In this document: positions 37,993 to 48,968 of the stretch, piece by piece
Numbering within the stretch: the stretch's first letter is position 1
Layout: the number at the start of each line of letters is the position of its first letter
Assembly (NCBI GenBank): GCA_016712175.1
Contig: JADJRQ010000001.1
Span: forward strand, 1-64,000
Direction: 5' to 3'
Length of the DNA: 64,000 bases
Origin: Solirubrobacterales bacterium
Lineage (GTDB): Bacteria > Actinomycetota > Thermoleophilia > Solirubrobacterales > 70-9
The notes under the pieces: generated by a model
The model's input: the letters and a program-made list of their open reading frames with translations, nothing else
What the model was told of the DNA's origin: nothing
The model's database searches: none
Program-made: the position numbers and the translations under genes

Positions 37993-39099
37993 CTATACGA
38001 CAGTGCGGTTGAGGTACTCCCGTATGAACCCGTCGATGTCTCCGTCGAGGACCTTCTGGGTGTCCCCCACCTCGTAATCCGTCCTGTGGTCCTTGACCAT
38101 TGTGTACGGGTGCATCACGTAGCTGCGGATCTGCGAGCCCCAGGCCACGTCCTTCATTTCGCCGCGTTCCTTGTTCATGGCTTCGGTGCGTTTGCGTTCT
38201 TCCAGCTCAATCAGTTTGGACTTGAGCATCTGCATCGCCTGGGCCTTGTTCTGGGTCTGCGACCTTTCGTTCTGGCACTGGACGACCACGCCGGTCGGCA
38301 GGTGGGTGAGGCGGACGGCCGAATCGGTCTTGTTGACGTGCTGGCCACCGGCTCCGGATGCGCGGTAGGTGTCGACCCGAACTTCGGTCTCGTCGATTTC
38401 GACGTCGACCGTCTCGTCGACGACCGGCGCAACGTCCACCTGGGCGAAACTCGTGTGGCGCCGGGCGGAAGAGTCAAAGGGTGAGATACGAACCAATCGG
38501 TGGACTCCTCGCTCTGCGGCGATCAGTCCGTAGGCGTTCTCTCCCTTGAGCATGAAGGTCGCCGACTTGAGGCCGGCTTCGTCGCCTTCTGAGGCCTCCT
38601 TCATCTCGACCGTGAAGCCCCGGCGCTCGGCCCAGCGCAGGTACATGCGCAGAAGGATCTCGGCCCAGTCCTGGGAGTCGGTGCCGCCGGCGCCGGCGTG
38701 GACCGTCACCAGGGCATCGCCGGCGTCGTATTCGCCGCTGAAGAGGCGGGCCTCTTCGAGTTCCTCGAGCCGGGATTCGACCGAAGCGAGCTGGTCGTCG
38801 AGTTCGGCCGCCATCTCGGCGTCGGCCTCGGCCATCTCCGCCATCTCAACGAGGTCAGTGGCCTCGGACTGGAGTCCCCGGAAACTCGTCAGCTTCTTCT
38901 GCGCCCGCGAATGCTCGGCCGAGACTTTGGCCGCCTTCTCCTGGTCGTCCCAGAATGCCGGGTCCTGCATTTCGTTCTCCAGGCGGTCGATTTCAGTCTG
39001 AAGAGCGGCCGGATCGAGATAGTCGTCGAGCAGGGTCAGGTTGTTCTGGATCGCCGTCAGCCGGGCCGGAACGGATTCGATGTTTACGGCTTCGGCCAT
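37993..39099 (-). CDS. prfB: Peptide chain release factor 2
   Basis: Recognises UGA and UAA stop codons and triggers peptide release. The 368-residue protein has the GGQ motif (GAGGQHVNKTDSAV), the RF2 stop-recognition tripeptide SPF (RISPFDSSARRHTSF) and a coiled N-terminal domain. The reading frame is continuous: there is no internal UGA and so no programmed +1 frameshift, unlike many other bacteria. It stands alone between ogt and the cation-efflux gene. Confidence 0.96.
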   Translation of the reverse strand: MAEAVNIESVPARLTAIQNNLTLLDDYLDPAALQTEIDRLENEMQDPAFWDDQEKAAKVSAEHSRAQKKLTSFRGLQSEATDLVEMAEMAEADAEMAAELDDQLASVESRLEELEEARLFSGEYDAGDALVTVHAGAGGTDSQDWAEILLRMYLRWAERRGFTVEMKEASEGDEAGLKSATFMLKGENAYGLIAAERGVHRLVRISPFDSSARRHTSFAQVDVAPVVDETVDVEIDETEVRVDTYRASGAGGQHVNKTDSAVRLTHLPTGVVVQCQNERSQTQNKAQAMQMLKSKLIELEERKRTEAMNKERGEMKDVAWGSQIRSYVMHPYTMVKDHRTDYEVGDTQKVLDGDIDGFIREYLNRTVV

Positions 39100-39152
39100 G
39101 CACGAAGGTTATTCCACGCGGCATCGGGCGGATGACTGGGAGAATCCCCGAT

Positions 39153-40121
39153 ATGGCCTCGACAGTCACCCCGAACCCTGGCCAAAGCCATGACGACAGG
39201 CGCCGGAAGCGCCTCGTCAGAGTTATTTCGCTGTCGATCGCCGCAGCCGTCCTGACGATCGCGATGAAGACCGTGGCCTGGCTGCTGACCGACTCAGTCG
39301 GACTGCTCTCCGACGCGGCCGAGTCAGTGGTCAACCTGGTCGCCGCGCTGGTGGCCCTCGCCGTGATCCTCTGGTCCACCCGTCCGCCCGACGAAGACCA
39401 CTCGTACGGTCACGAGAAGGCCGACTACCTCTCGGCCGGTTTCGAAGGGGCCCTGATTGTGCTCGCCGCCGTCACGATCGCTTATGCCGCAATCGGCCGC
39501 CTGATCGATCCCGTCGCATTGACGGACGTCTGGGCCGGACTTGCGGTCTCGGCAGCCGCTTCTGTTGTCAACCTGATCGTTGGCCGGTACCTGATCTCGA
39601 CCGGGCGTGAGGAGACTTCGCTTACGCTCGAAGCCGACGGTAGGCACCTGATGACCGATGTCTGGACCTCGGTCGGCGTGATCGTCGGGGTCGCACTGGT
39701 TTATCTGACCGGTTTCGAACGGCTCGACCCGATAATCGCGTTACTGGTCGCCGCGAACATCGTGCGCACCGGCGTATCCCTGATGCGCGGCTCGATGGCG
39801 GGGTTGATGGACAAAGCCCTGCCGGTCGAAGAGCTCAAGGCAGTGACCCGGGTCCTCGATGGACACGCCAGTGAGACCATCCAGTTCCACGCCTTGCGCA
39901 CGCGCCGGGCCGGACGACGCGCCTTTGTCTCGGTACACGTCCTGGTCCCCGGTGAGTGGTCAGTCCAGCGGGGCCACGACTTCGCCGAAGGGATCGAAGA
40001 GGAACTGCGGCAGGTGTTCGACCAGGCCACGGTCTTCACCCACCTCGAACCGGTCGAGGATCCGCGTTCCTTCGAGGACACCGACCTCGACCGCATTTCA
40101 CGGCTTGGTGAAAACCGCTGA
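39153..40121 (+). CDS. Cation diffusion facilitator family transporter
   Basis: A 322-residue divalent metal/proton antiporter. Six helices with site-A ligands in TDSVGLLSDAAESVVNLVAA and ADGRHLMTDVWTSVGVIVG; HSYGHEKADYLS is the conserved loop after helix 2. A cytoplasmic domain of about 90 residues (IQFHALRTRRAGRRAFVSVH) follows. Likely exports Zn, Fe, Mn or Co; the metal cannot be fixed by eye. ATG 39153 has a GGGAG site 11 nt upstream; ATG 39132 is an alternative. It is divergent from prfB and overlaps the convergent NTF2-like gene by 24 bp. Confidence 0.9.
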   Translation: MASTVTPNPGQSHDDRRRKRLVRVISLSIAAAVLTIAMKTVAWLLTDSVGLLSDAAESVVNLVAALVALAVILWSTRPPDEDHSYGHEKADYLSAGFEGALIVLAAVTIAYAAIGRLIDPVALTDVWAGLAVSAAASVVNLIVGRYLISTGREETSLTLEADGRHLMTDVWTSVGVIVGVALVYLTGFERLDPIIALLVAANIVRTGVSLMRGSMAGLMDKALPVEELKAVTRVLDGHASETIQFHALRTRRAGRRAFVSVHVLVPGEWSVQRGHDFAEGIEEELRQVFDQATVFTHLEPVEDPRSFEDTDLDRISRLGENR

Positions 40122-40481
40122 TGCCTCGGCGTTGTCAGTAAAGGGCATCCAGGTGACGATTCCGCTGTCTCCGACCAGGAAGAACCAGGCCATCTCGTCG
40201 CTTCCGGCCGGCGATCCATCCTCTGCCCAGTGCCAGTCACGCCGAATGCGAAGAAGCACTCTGTCACCGTTGGCCTCGGCCGAAGTGACGACTACAGTCT
40301 GCTGGACACCGCCAGGCGACCGGTCGGCCCACTCTCTCGCGGCCGGAACGCCCTGCCGGACTCCTTTCATCGAATGAAGTTCGATCCCGGGGTCGAGGGT
40401 CGCGGTGAAAGCATCCAGATCGCGCTCGTTGAAGGCCCGGACGAACTCCCTGGCGACCGCTTCTCGGTTCTCTGGCTCCAT
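40098..40481 (-). CDS. SnoaL/NTF2-like small protein
   Basis: A 127-residue alpha+beta-barrel protein. The start NREAVAREFVRAFNERDLDAF followed by LDPGIELHSM, and the later strands RVLLRIRRDWHW and GIVTWMPFTDNAEA, match the SnoaL-like/NTF2 fold. The fold is used by ketosteroid isomerases, cyclases and ligand-binding proteins; no catalytic residue set can be named here. It is the last gene downstream of secA, 31 bp away, and may be a separate unit. Confidence 0.75.
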   Translation of the reverse strand: MEPENREAVAREFVRAFNERDLDAFTATLDPGIELHSMKGVRQGVPAAREWADRSPGGVQQTVVVTSAEANGDRVLLRIRRDWHWAEDGSPAGSDEMAWFFLVGDSGIVTWMPFTDNAEASAVFTKP

Positions 40482-40512
40482 TCAGGACTTGGGGAAACCG
40501 GCCGGTCTGGCG

Positions 40513-43350
<2,838 letters not shown>

Positions 43351-43433
43351 GAATCAAGGTTAGCCGTTGATCGTTACCAGCACCTAAGTGACATCCCCCA
43401 AGCAGATTGTCTTGCCCCCCACAAGTGGACGGA

Positions 43434-43449
43434 GGCCCCGTTCGGGGCC
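43434..43449 (-). terminator. Short GC hairpin between hpf and secA
   Basis: GGCCCCG (43434-43440), a 2-nt loop and CGGGGCC (43443-43449) form a very stable 7-bp hairpin in the 153-bp gap between hpf and secA, both transcribed leftward. No T-run follows, so it may act as an mRNA stability element or weak attenuator rather than a full terminator. Nothing else is evident in this gap. Confidence 0.35.
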
Positions 43450-43503
43450 CCGTGATCACCTCACTTTTCAGTCCGGCCGCCATCTGGCTAAACCGGAACC
43501 TTG

Positions 43504-43875
43504 TCAAAGACTTGGCGAAGTCCCGCCTTCCGAAGGCCGACCTTGCATCTGGTTGACCAGGTGGCGGGTACGACTTCTCTTGCGTCGTTTCTCCCGGTGG
43601 CGTTTTACCTGGCGGCGTATGTCCTCCGCCAGCTCATGGATGGTGTGCATCATTTCGGGGCTGGCTTCGTGAGCATGCAGGGTGACTCCCTTTACGTGCA
43701 GAGTCGCTTCGGCGACGAATTTGTCAGTGATGGCGGGGTTCCGCTCCTCGGACACGACAACTTCGATGCGGGCCAACGGAGAGACCTGTTGGCCGATCCG
43801 TTTGAACCGCTGGGCCACCTGCTCGCGCAAATCGTCCGTTACTTCGACGTTGCGACCACGAATATCGATTCGCAT
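43504..43875 (-). CDS. hpf: Ribosome hibernation-promoting factor/RaiA family, short form
   Basis: A 123-residue ribosome-associated factor that inactivates 70S ribosomes in stationary phase. It starts RIDIRGRNVEVTDDLREQVA and has ARIEVVVSEERNPAITDKF and ATLHVKGVTLHAHEASPEM, followed by a basic helix (RRQVKRHREKRRKRSR). The C-terminal dimerisation domain of long HPF is absent: the tail is only NQMQGRPSEGGTSPSL. Most actinobacteria have long HPF, so the short form is slightly unusual. ATG 43875 follows an AGGAGG ribosome site. Next gene downstream is secA. Confidence 0.9.
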   Translation of the reverse strand: MRIDIRGRNVEVTDDLREQVAQRFKRIGQQVSPLARIEVVVSEERNPAITDKFVAEATLHVKGVTLHAHEASPEMMHTIHELAEDIRRQVKRHREKRRKRSRTRHLVNQMQGRPSEGGTSPSL

Positions 43876-43979
43876 GGGACCTCCTAGCGGGTTTTCGTAC
43901 CTTCCACCGATGGTAGCCACCTGTCATGACGCCGACAAGGGACGGGCAAAACATTTCGGCCGGCTTTATTTTCCGTACC

Positions 43980-44603
43980 TCAGACGCGCCGGGTGAAAGT
44001 CACCGCCAGAACGCCGGCCGCTCCGCTCTCACGCAGACTTCGAGCGCAAGCGGCAAGAGTTGCGCCGGTAGTTACGACGTCGTCAACCAGCAGGACCACG
44101 CCGTCATGAACTTCCCGCGCTTCGATCACCGGCGGGTCCGCCAGCCGGGTACTCCGGCCCTTCCCCCGCTGCCGCCCTTGCCCGATCCGGACCAGCGATT
44201 CGGTCCGGATCGGCAATCCGGTCCACCCCGAAAGCCTTTCGGCAAGATCCTCGGCGGTGTCGAATCCGCGGAGTCGCCGGCGGAGTCCCGCAGCCGGCAC
44301 CGGCACCACGCATCCGGACTCGCCGGTGGCCGGAGCAACCTCGCTCATCCGTGAGGCGATGAACGGAGCGAGGCCGAACAGCCCGTTGAACTTGTAGGCG
44401 GAGAGAATCGAGCGGCCAACTCCGCTGTGGGTGGCAACTGAGCTGATCGCATCGATATCGGGCAAGGGTGGGTCGTGGATCGGCCCGGACAGGTCGAGGT
44501 CCCGCAGGCATTCAGCGCAGACAGACCGCTCCGGCTCACAGGCTGAACCGCAGCCGGCGCAGGCCGGCGGAACAAACAACCTCGCAATCTGAATGGCCTT
44601 CAT
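43980..44603 (-). CDS. ComF-family phosphoribosyltransferase-like protein
   Basis: A 207-residue protein with an N-terminal zinc knuckle (ACAGCGSACEPERSVCAECL) and a phosphoribosyltransferase domain whose PRPP loop VLLVDDVVTTGATLAAC is complete; VPVPAAGLRRRLRGFDTAEDLA is the family signature. ComF proteins are needed for DNA uptake in transformable bacteria, but the gene is also very common in non-transformable ones. It lies just upstream of hpf on the same strand. Confidence 0.88.
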   Translation of the reverse strand: MKAIQIARLFVPPACAGCGSACEPERSVCAECLRDLDLSGPIHDPPLPDIDAISSVATHSGVGRSILSAYKFNGLFGLAPFIASRMSEVAPATGESGCVVPVPAAGLRRRLRGFDTAEDLAERLSGWTGLPIRTESLVRIGQGRQRGKGRSTRLADPPVIEAREVHDGVVLLVDDVVTTGATLAACARSLRESGAAGVLAVTFTRRV

Positions 44604-44688
44604 CCAACAAGCTTGCCTGGATGACGATCACGGAAGGGCCACTCAAGTAACCAAACAGGAATTTCCCAGTTAAGAAAACTCCTGCAGG

Positions 44689-45693
44689 TCAGCGCCCGAG
44701 AACTCCTCCAACTGCGAAGGAACCCGCCGGGACTTCCGCGTCGTCCAGCAGGATCGCCTCTTTCAGGCGGACCCCCTCGCCCATCTTGCAATTCCGGCCA
44801 AGAACCAGCGGGCCGGTGAGTTCGGCTCCGGGCGCGATCTCGCAGCCCTCCGCGATAAGCACCGGCCCCTCGATCCTGACACCTTCGGTCGAAACGCCCT
44901 CATCGATCCAGATGCCGGGACTGACTTCAGGCTCTTCGATCGCCAGTTCCACAGCCCGGGTGAGGCCGTCGAAACTGCCCTGAAGAAACTCCGAGACCGT
45001 ACCGACATCATTCCAGTAGGAATCAAATTCGTACGAGTAGAAAGGACGCCCGGACTCCATCAGTGCCGGAAACACGTCGAGGGCCCAGTCGGCAAAGCCT
45101 TCGGGCTGTCCCGGCTCGGCCAGATTGCTCTCGCCCGGTCCCGGGAAGAAGTCGAAGATCTCACGGTCGAACATGTAGATCCCGCAGTTGGCCAGATCGG
45201 AGAGTGCCTCAGCCGGCTCGGGCTTTTCCTGGAATCCCTGGATCCGGCCGTCGCCGCCGGTGATGATCACTCCGAACTCTGAAGCGTCCTTGACCTTCTT
45301 CGTGGCCAGGGTGGCAACACCGTCATGGGAGTCGTGGAAAGCCTTCATGGCGGTCAGGTCGATGTCGGTGAGCGCGTCGCCGGAGATGACGAGGAAGGAG
45401 TCGCCGAGGAACTCGCGGGCCTTCAGTACCCCACCCGCCGTGCCGAGAAGCTGCTCCTCCCTGCTGTACTCAAGGTTGACGCCGAAGCGGGAGCCACCCT
45501 CGAAGTGGTCTGTGATCGTCTCGGGGAACCAGTGAAGGTTGGCGACGATCTGGTTGAAACCATGGCCCTCGAGCAACCGCACGATGTGTTCCATTACCGG
45601 TCGATTCAGCACGGGAACCATTGGCTTCGGCACGGAATAGGTAATCGGCCGCAACCTGGTCCCCAAGCCGGCGGCCAACACCATCGCGTTCAT
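44689..45693 (-). CDS. Sugar-phosphate nucleotidyltransferase (mannose-1-phosphate guanylyltransferase-like)
   Basis: A 334-residue enzyme that joins a sugar 1-phosphate to a nucleotide. The NTP-binding signature is AAGLGTRLRPITYSVPKPMV, the metal site SGDALTDIDL, and the C-terminus is a left-handed beta helix of hexapeptide repeats (VRIEGPVLIAEGCEIAPGAE, GPLVLGRNCKMGEGV). It is the last of four genes (47635-44689 plus the dehydrogenase) sharing overlaps with a sugar isomerase, which points to GDP-mannose or a related activated sugar. Substrate is inferred from context. Confidence 0.87.
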   Translation of the reverse strand: MNAMVLAAGLGTRLRPITYSVPKPMVPVLNRPVMEHIVRLLEGHGFNQIVANLHWFPETITDHFEGGSRFGVNLEYSREEQLLGTAGGVLKAREFLGDSFLVISGDALTDIDLTAMKAFHDSHDGVATLATKKVKDASEFGVIITGGDGRIQGFQEKPEPAEALSDLANCGIYMFDREIFDFFPGPGESNLAEPGQPEGFADWALDVFPALMESGRPFYSYEFDSYWNDVGTVSEFLQGSFDGLTRAVELAIEEPEVSPGIWIDEGVSTEGVRIEGPVLIAEGCEIAPGAELTGPLVLGRNCKMGEGVRLKEAILLDDAEVPAGSFAVGGVLGR

Positions 45694-46667
45694 CAGGCTT
45701 TACCCAGTCGTCGCTTGAACTCCTGGATCTCGTGGACCGGCAGGGGATCGATGCCACGTTTCTCGGCAACCGCAACCGAAACGAGGTCACCCAGCATGAC
45801 GGCCCAGAAGAGCCGGTCAGCCCGGGTCTCGCCCCGCGTTTCGATCGTGAACACGGATGCCCCCGTGCGCTTGATCGACTCCGCCGTCAGCTCCATGCGC
45901 CGGCGCTCGCGGGGGCTTTGTCCCCGGTCAGTCAGGAAGATCGCGCCGAGCCCGCCCGTGCCCTGCGCCCAGGCCTCCATGAGGTTGTGGTTTGCCTCCG
46001 GGATGTCTGCGTTGAAGGCGAGCTGCTTGGCGTTCTCATTGAACTGGTTGGCCCAGCGCTTCGCCACCGATGTCGTAATGCCGGCACCGTGGACAACCAG
46101 AGGCGTCTCGTCGATCTGCAAGGCCAGTTCGACCGCCATCGGACGCAGCACGTCGCGGCATTCTTCGAGATGGTCGGCCGCGCCTTCGAGTTCCAGCCTC
46201 ATGTCGGGCGCGACGCCGGCGAGGTTTGCCGCACAGGCGGCGACGACGGTCATGTAGGCCACGGTCACCCGGGGCTGGAAAAAGCCCGGCAACCCGACAA
46301 TGCCGATGTCCGACTTGCGTGCTTCCTCACCGAGCTTGCCGCCGGTTCCCGCGACCCAGCGATGGCTACCGGCCTCTCCGGCCTGTTCGAACGAAGAAAG
46401 CGTCTCCTCGGTATCACCGGAATAGCTGGACGCGAGCACGGCCCAGTCCTTGTTGATCCACTTCGGAAGGTTGTAACTGCGAACCACGACCATCGGCGCT
46501 GTCATGCGCTGACCGATCATGCCGCGGGCCAGTTCCGCGCCGATCGCGGACCCTCCCATGCCGCAGACGACCAACCCCGAAGACGGCCTGGCTTTGAGTT
46601 GTGCCGAGTCGACCCTCCAGAGAGCATCGCGAATGTGATTCGGAATATCGAGGACGTCGTCGATCAT
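45693..46667 (-). CDS. Bifunctional phosphoglucose/phosphomannose isomerase family protein
   Basis: A 324-residue SIS-fold isomerase. CGMGGSAIGAELARGMIG and ASSYSGDTEETLSSFEQA are the two sugar-phosphate binding motifs, and AGITTSVAKRWANQFNENAK contains the C-terminal PGI/PMI signature. It interconverts glucose 6-, fructose 6- and mannose 6-phosphate. Overlaps of one base with the downstream transferase and 4 bases with the upstream one show a tight operon supplying hexose phosphates to the two nucleotidyltransferases. Confidence 0.88.
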   Translation of the reverse strand: MIDDVLDIPNHIRDALWRVDSAQLKARPSSGLVVCGMGGSAIGAELARGMIGQRMTAPMVVVRSYNLPKWINKDWAVLASSYSGDTEETLSSFEQAGEAGSHRWVAGTGGKLGEEARKSDIGIVGLPGFFQPRVTVAYMTVVAACAANLAGVAPDMRLELEGAADHLEECRDVLRPMAVELALQIDETPLVVHGAGITTSVAKRWANQFNENAKQLAFNADIPEANHNLMEAWAQGTGGLGAIFLTDRGQSPRERRRMELTAESIKRTGASVFTIETRGETRADRLFWAVMLGDLVSVAVAEKRGIDPLPVHEIQEFKRRLGKA

Positions 46668-47635
46668 CTGACCACCTCATTCTTACCTAGAACCGCATCC
46701 CCTACCCGTGAATTGGAAGCCACCTTCACGCCGGAGGAAAGAATCGAGTCCCTGACGGAGGCATCTTCACCGATCTCACAATCCGAAATCAACACCGATC
46801 CGTTGACTTCGGCTCCACTGGCGATCTTTGACCGGTCACCGATTACCGCCCTCGGACCCACCCTGGCTCCGGGATCGATTTCGCAGTCTTTGCCGATGAA
46901 GATCCCTTCCTGGTTTGTCTCAACCGCCGTCATCACCCGGCCCTCGATGATGTCCCAGCAGGCCTCGGAGAAGCGATCCGGCAGCCCGATGTCCTTCCAG
47001 TAGCCGTCGAGCCTCAATCCGAAAAGCCCGTTGCCGACCAGTGCCGGGAAGACTTCCCGCTCGATCGAGACCTTCTGGCCAGGCGCAACCGACTCGAGGA
47101 CGGACTTGTCGAGAACATAGGTCCCGGCGTTGATCAGTCCGGCTCCGGCGTGACCGGGTTCCGGCTTTTCGTGAAAGTCGAGCACGTGTCCGCCCTCGTC
47201 GAGGTCGACCAGGCCGTAACCGGTCGGGTCATCGACTGGGTAGAGGCCAAGCGACGCACTCGCCCCACGTTCGGTGTGGGAGTTCCAGAGAGACGTCAGG
47301 TCGAGGTCGGTCAGTACATCGCCGTTCAGGGCGAAGAACCGGTCCTCGAGATGATCTTCGGCGAACTTGATCGCACCGGCCGTGCCGAAAGCTTCGGGTT
47401 CGACCACGTAACTAAGCCGGGGACCGTCAACACCTCCGTTGCCGAGCACTTCTTCGAGCTGGTCCGGCAGGAAACCACAGGCGAAGACGATGTCGTCCAC
47501 CCCATGCGAGGCCAGCCATTCGATCATATAACTGAGAAAAGGACGGTCCACAAGAGTGAGGACCGGCTTGGGAATATCCGTGGTCAGCGGCCTCAGCCGC
47601 GTGCCCTTGCCACCTACGAGTACCAATGCTTGCAA
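46664..47635 (-). CDS. Sugar-phosphate nucleotidyltransferase
   Basis: A 323-residue relative of the enzyme at 44689, with the same NTP-binding signature (VGGKGTRLRPLTTDIPKPVL) and metal site (LNGDVLTDLDL) and a shorter C-terminal beta helix (GIFIGKDCEIDPGARVGPRA). Two such enzymes in one operon suggest either two different activated sugars or a pair acting in sequence. Its stop overlaps the isomerase start by 4 bases. Exact substrates (GDP-mannose, UDP- or dTDP-glucose) cannot be decided by eye. Confidence 0.85.
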   Translation of the reverse strand: MQALVLVGGKGTRLRPLTTDIPKPVLTLVDRPFLSYMIEWLASHGVDDIVFACGFLPDQLEEVLGNGGVDGPRLSYVVEPEAFGTAGAIKFAEDHLEDRFFALNGDVLTDLDLTSLWNSHTERGASASLGLYPVDDPTGYGLVDLDEGGHVLDFHEKPEPGHAGAGLINAGTYVLDKSVLESVAPGQKVSIEREVFPALVGNGLFGLRLDGYWKDIGLPDRFSEACWDIIEGRVMTAVETNQEGIFIGKDCEIDPGARVGPRAVIGDRSKIASGAEVNGSVLISDCEIGEDASVRDSILSSGVKVASNSRVGDAVLGKNEVVR

Positions 47636-47638
47636 TTT

Positions 47639-48949
47639 CTACTCCGTATCGGCGCCAACTCCCGGACGACCGATCCCTTCATAAGTAAAGCCGGCCCCAT
47701 GAACCACATTCGCGTCGAGAAAGTTTCTTCCATCAATTATCAAGGGGCGCCTCATCAATGTTGCTGCCCCGGCCCAGTCCAGTTCCCGAAACTCCGGCCA
47801 CTCGGTGACCAGCACCGCCGCATCCGAGCCTTCGAGCGCTGCCAACGCCGTATCTCTCATTTCTACCCCGGGCAGAAGACTCCTTGCCTGATCCATCGCA
47901 ACCGGGTCAAAGGCAACGACTTCTGCACCTTCGCCACGAAGCCGGGCAGAGAGCACCAGGCTCGATGCCTCGCGCATATCGTCGGTGTCCGGCTTGAAAG
48001 CCAGCCCCAGGAGCGCGACCCGCCTGCCCACCAGCGAGCCGAGGTGCTTGGTCAGCTTGCTGACCACACGTCGTTTCTGCAGCTCGTTCACTTCGATTAC
48101 CGAATTGAGCAGCTGGAAGTGGTAGCCCGAGTTGCCAGCGAGCAGCTTCAGGGCGTTGACGTCCTTGGGGAAGCAGGAGCCACCGAAGCCGATACCGGGA
48201 CGCAGGAAATGCGGTCCGATGCGTTCGTCGAGGCCCATACCCCGGGCGACCTCCCCGACGTCGGCGCCGACCTCTTCACAGACGTTTGCAATTTCATTGA
48301 TGAAGGAGATCCGGGTCGCCAGATAGGCGTTGGAAGCCAGCTTGATCATTTCGGCGCTCGAGACCTCGGTCATCACGATCTCGCCACCGAGCGAGGAGTA
48401 GAGCGATGCAACTTCATCTGCCGCAGTCCGGTCTTCGGGGGCTGCGCCGACGACGACACGATCGGGATTCAGGAAATCCTTGACGGCGGTCCCTTCCTTG
48501 AGGAACTCGGGACAAGACACGTACGCCATGCCTGGCAGGTCGCGCCGGATCGTCTCGCCGGTGCCTGCCGGAACCGTGCTTTTCATGATCAGCACGTGGT
48601 CCCCGTCTGCCTTCAGGTCGGCGACAACCGCACGAACCCGGGAGAGATCGGCATCCCCGGAGTAGGTCGGCGGTGTATCAACGCAAACGAAGAGCAGCTT
48701 GGTGCGGGAGAGAACCTCGTTGATCTCCGTCGTGAACTCGAGACGTTCCTTGTTCTTGGCCAGCAGCTCTGCCAAGCCGGGTTCGTGGATCGTGATCTCG
48801 CCCCGGTTGAGCGAATCGACCTTTTCCTGGACGACATCGCAGGCCACGACAGGATGTCCGAGTTCGGCGAAACAGGCCGCCGTCACCAGACCGACCCAGC
48901 CGACCCCGACCACGCCGACCGGCGTCTTGCTTTGCTCTGAAGTGTTCAT
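47639..48949 (-). CDS. UDP-glucose/GDP-mannose dehydrogenase family protein
   Basis: Oxidises a nucleotide sugar to its uronic acid in two NAD-dependent steps. 436 residues: N-terminal Rossmann domain GVVGVGWVGLVTAACFAELG, central domain with SCPEFLKEGTAVKDFLNPDR, the catalytic Cys in GIGFGGSCFPKDVNALK, and the UDP-binding C-terminus GLAFKPDTDDMREASSLVLS. UDP-glucuronate is the usual product. ATG 48949 gives the standard N-terminus; it is 3 bp ahead of the transferase gene downstream and belongs to the same surface-glycan operon. Confidence 0.92.
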   Translation of the reverse strand: MNTSEQSKTPVGVVGVGWVGLVTAACFAELGHPVVACDVVQEKVDSLNRGEITIHEPGLAELLAKNKERLEFTTEINEVLSRTKLLFVCVDTPPTYSGDADLSRVRAVVADLKADGDHVLIMKSTVPAGTGETIRRDLPGMAYVSCPEFLKEGTAVKDFLNPDRVVVGAAPEDRTAADEVASLYSSLGGEIVMTEVSSAEMIKLASNAYLATRISFINEIANVCEEVGADVGEVARGMGLDERIGPHFLRPGIGFGGSCFPKDVNALKLLAGNSGYHFQLLNSVIEVNELQKRRVVSKLTKHLGSLVGRRVALLGLAFKPDTDDMREASSLVLSARLRGEGAEVVAFDPVAMDQARSLLPGVEMRDTALAALEGSDAAVLVTEWPEFRELDWAGAATLMRRPLIIDGRNFLDANVVHGAGFTYEGIGRPGVGADTE

Positions 48950-48968
48950 GCGCCCCCGGTCACCGGCT

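Noticed and set aside
37993..39099. Programmed +1 frameshift in prfB
   Set aside because: The reading frame is continuous, with no in-frame UGA near codon 25.
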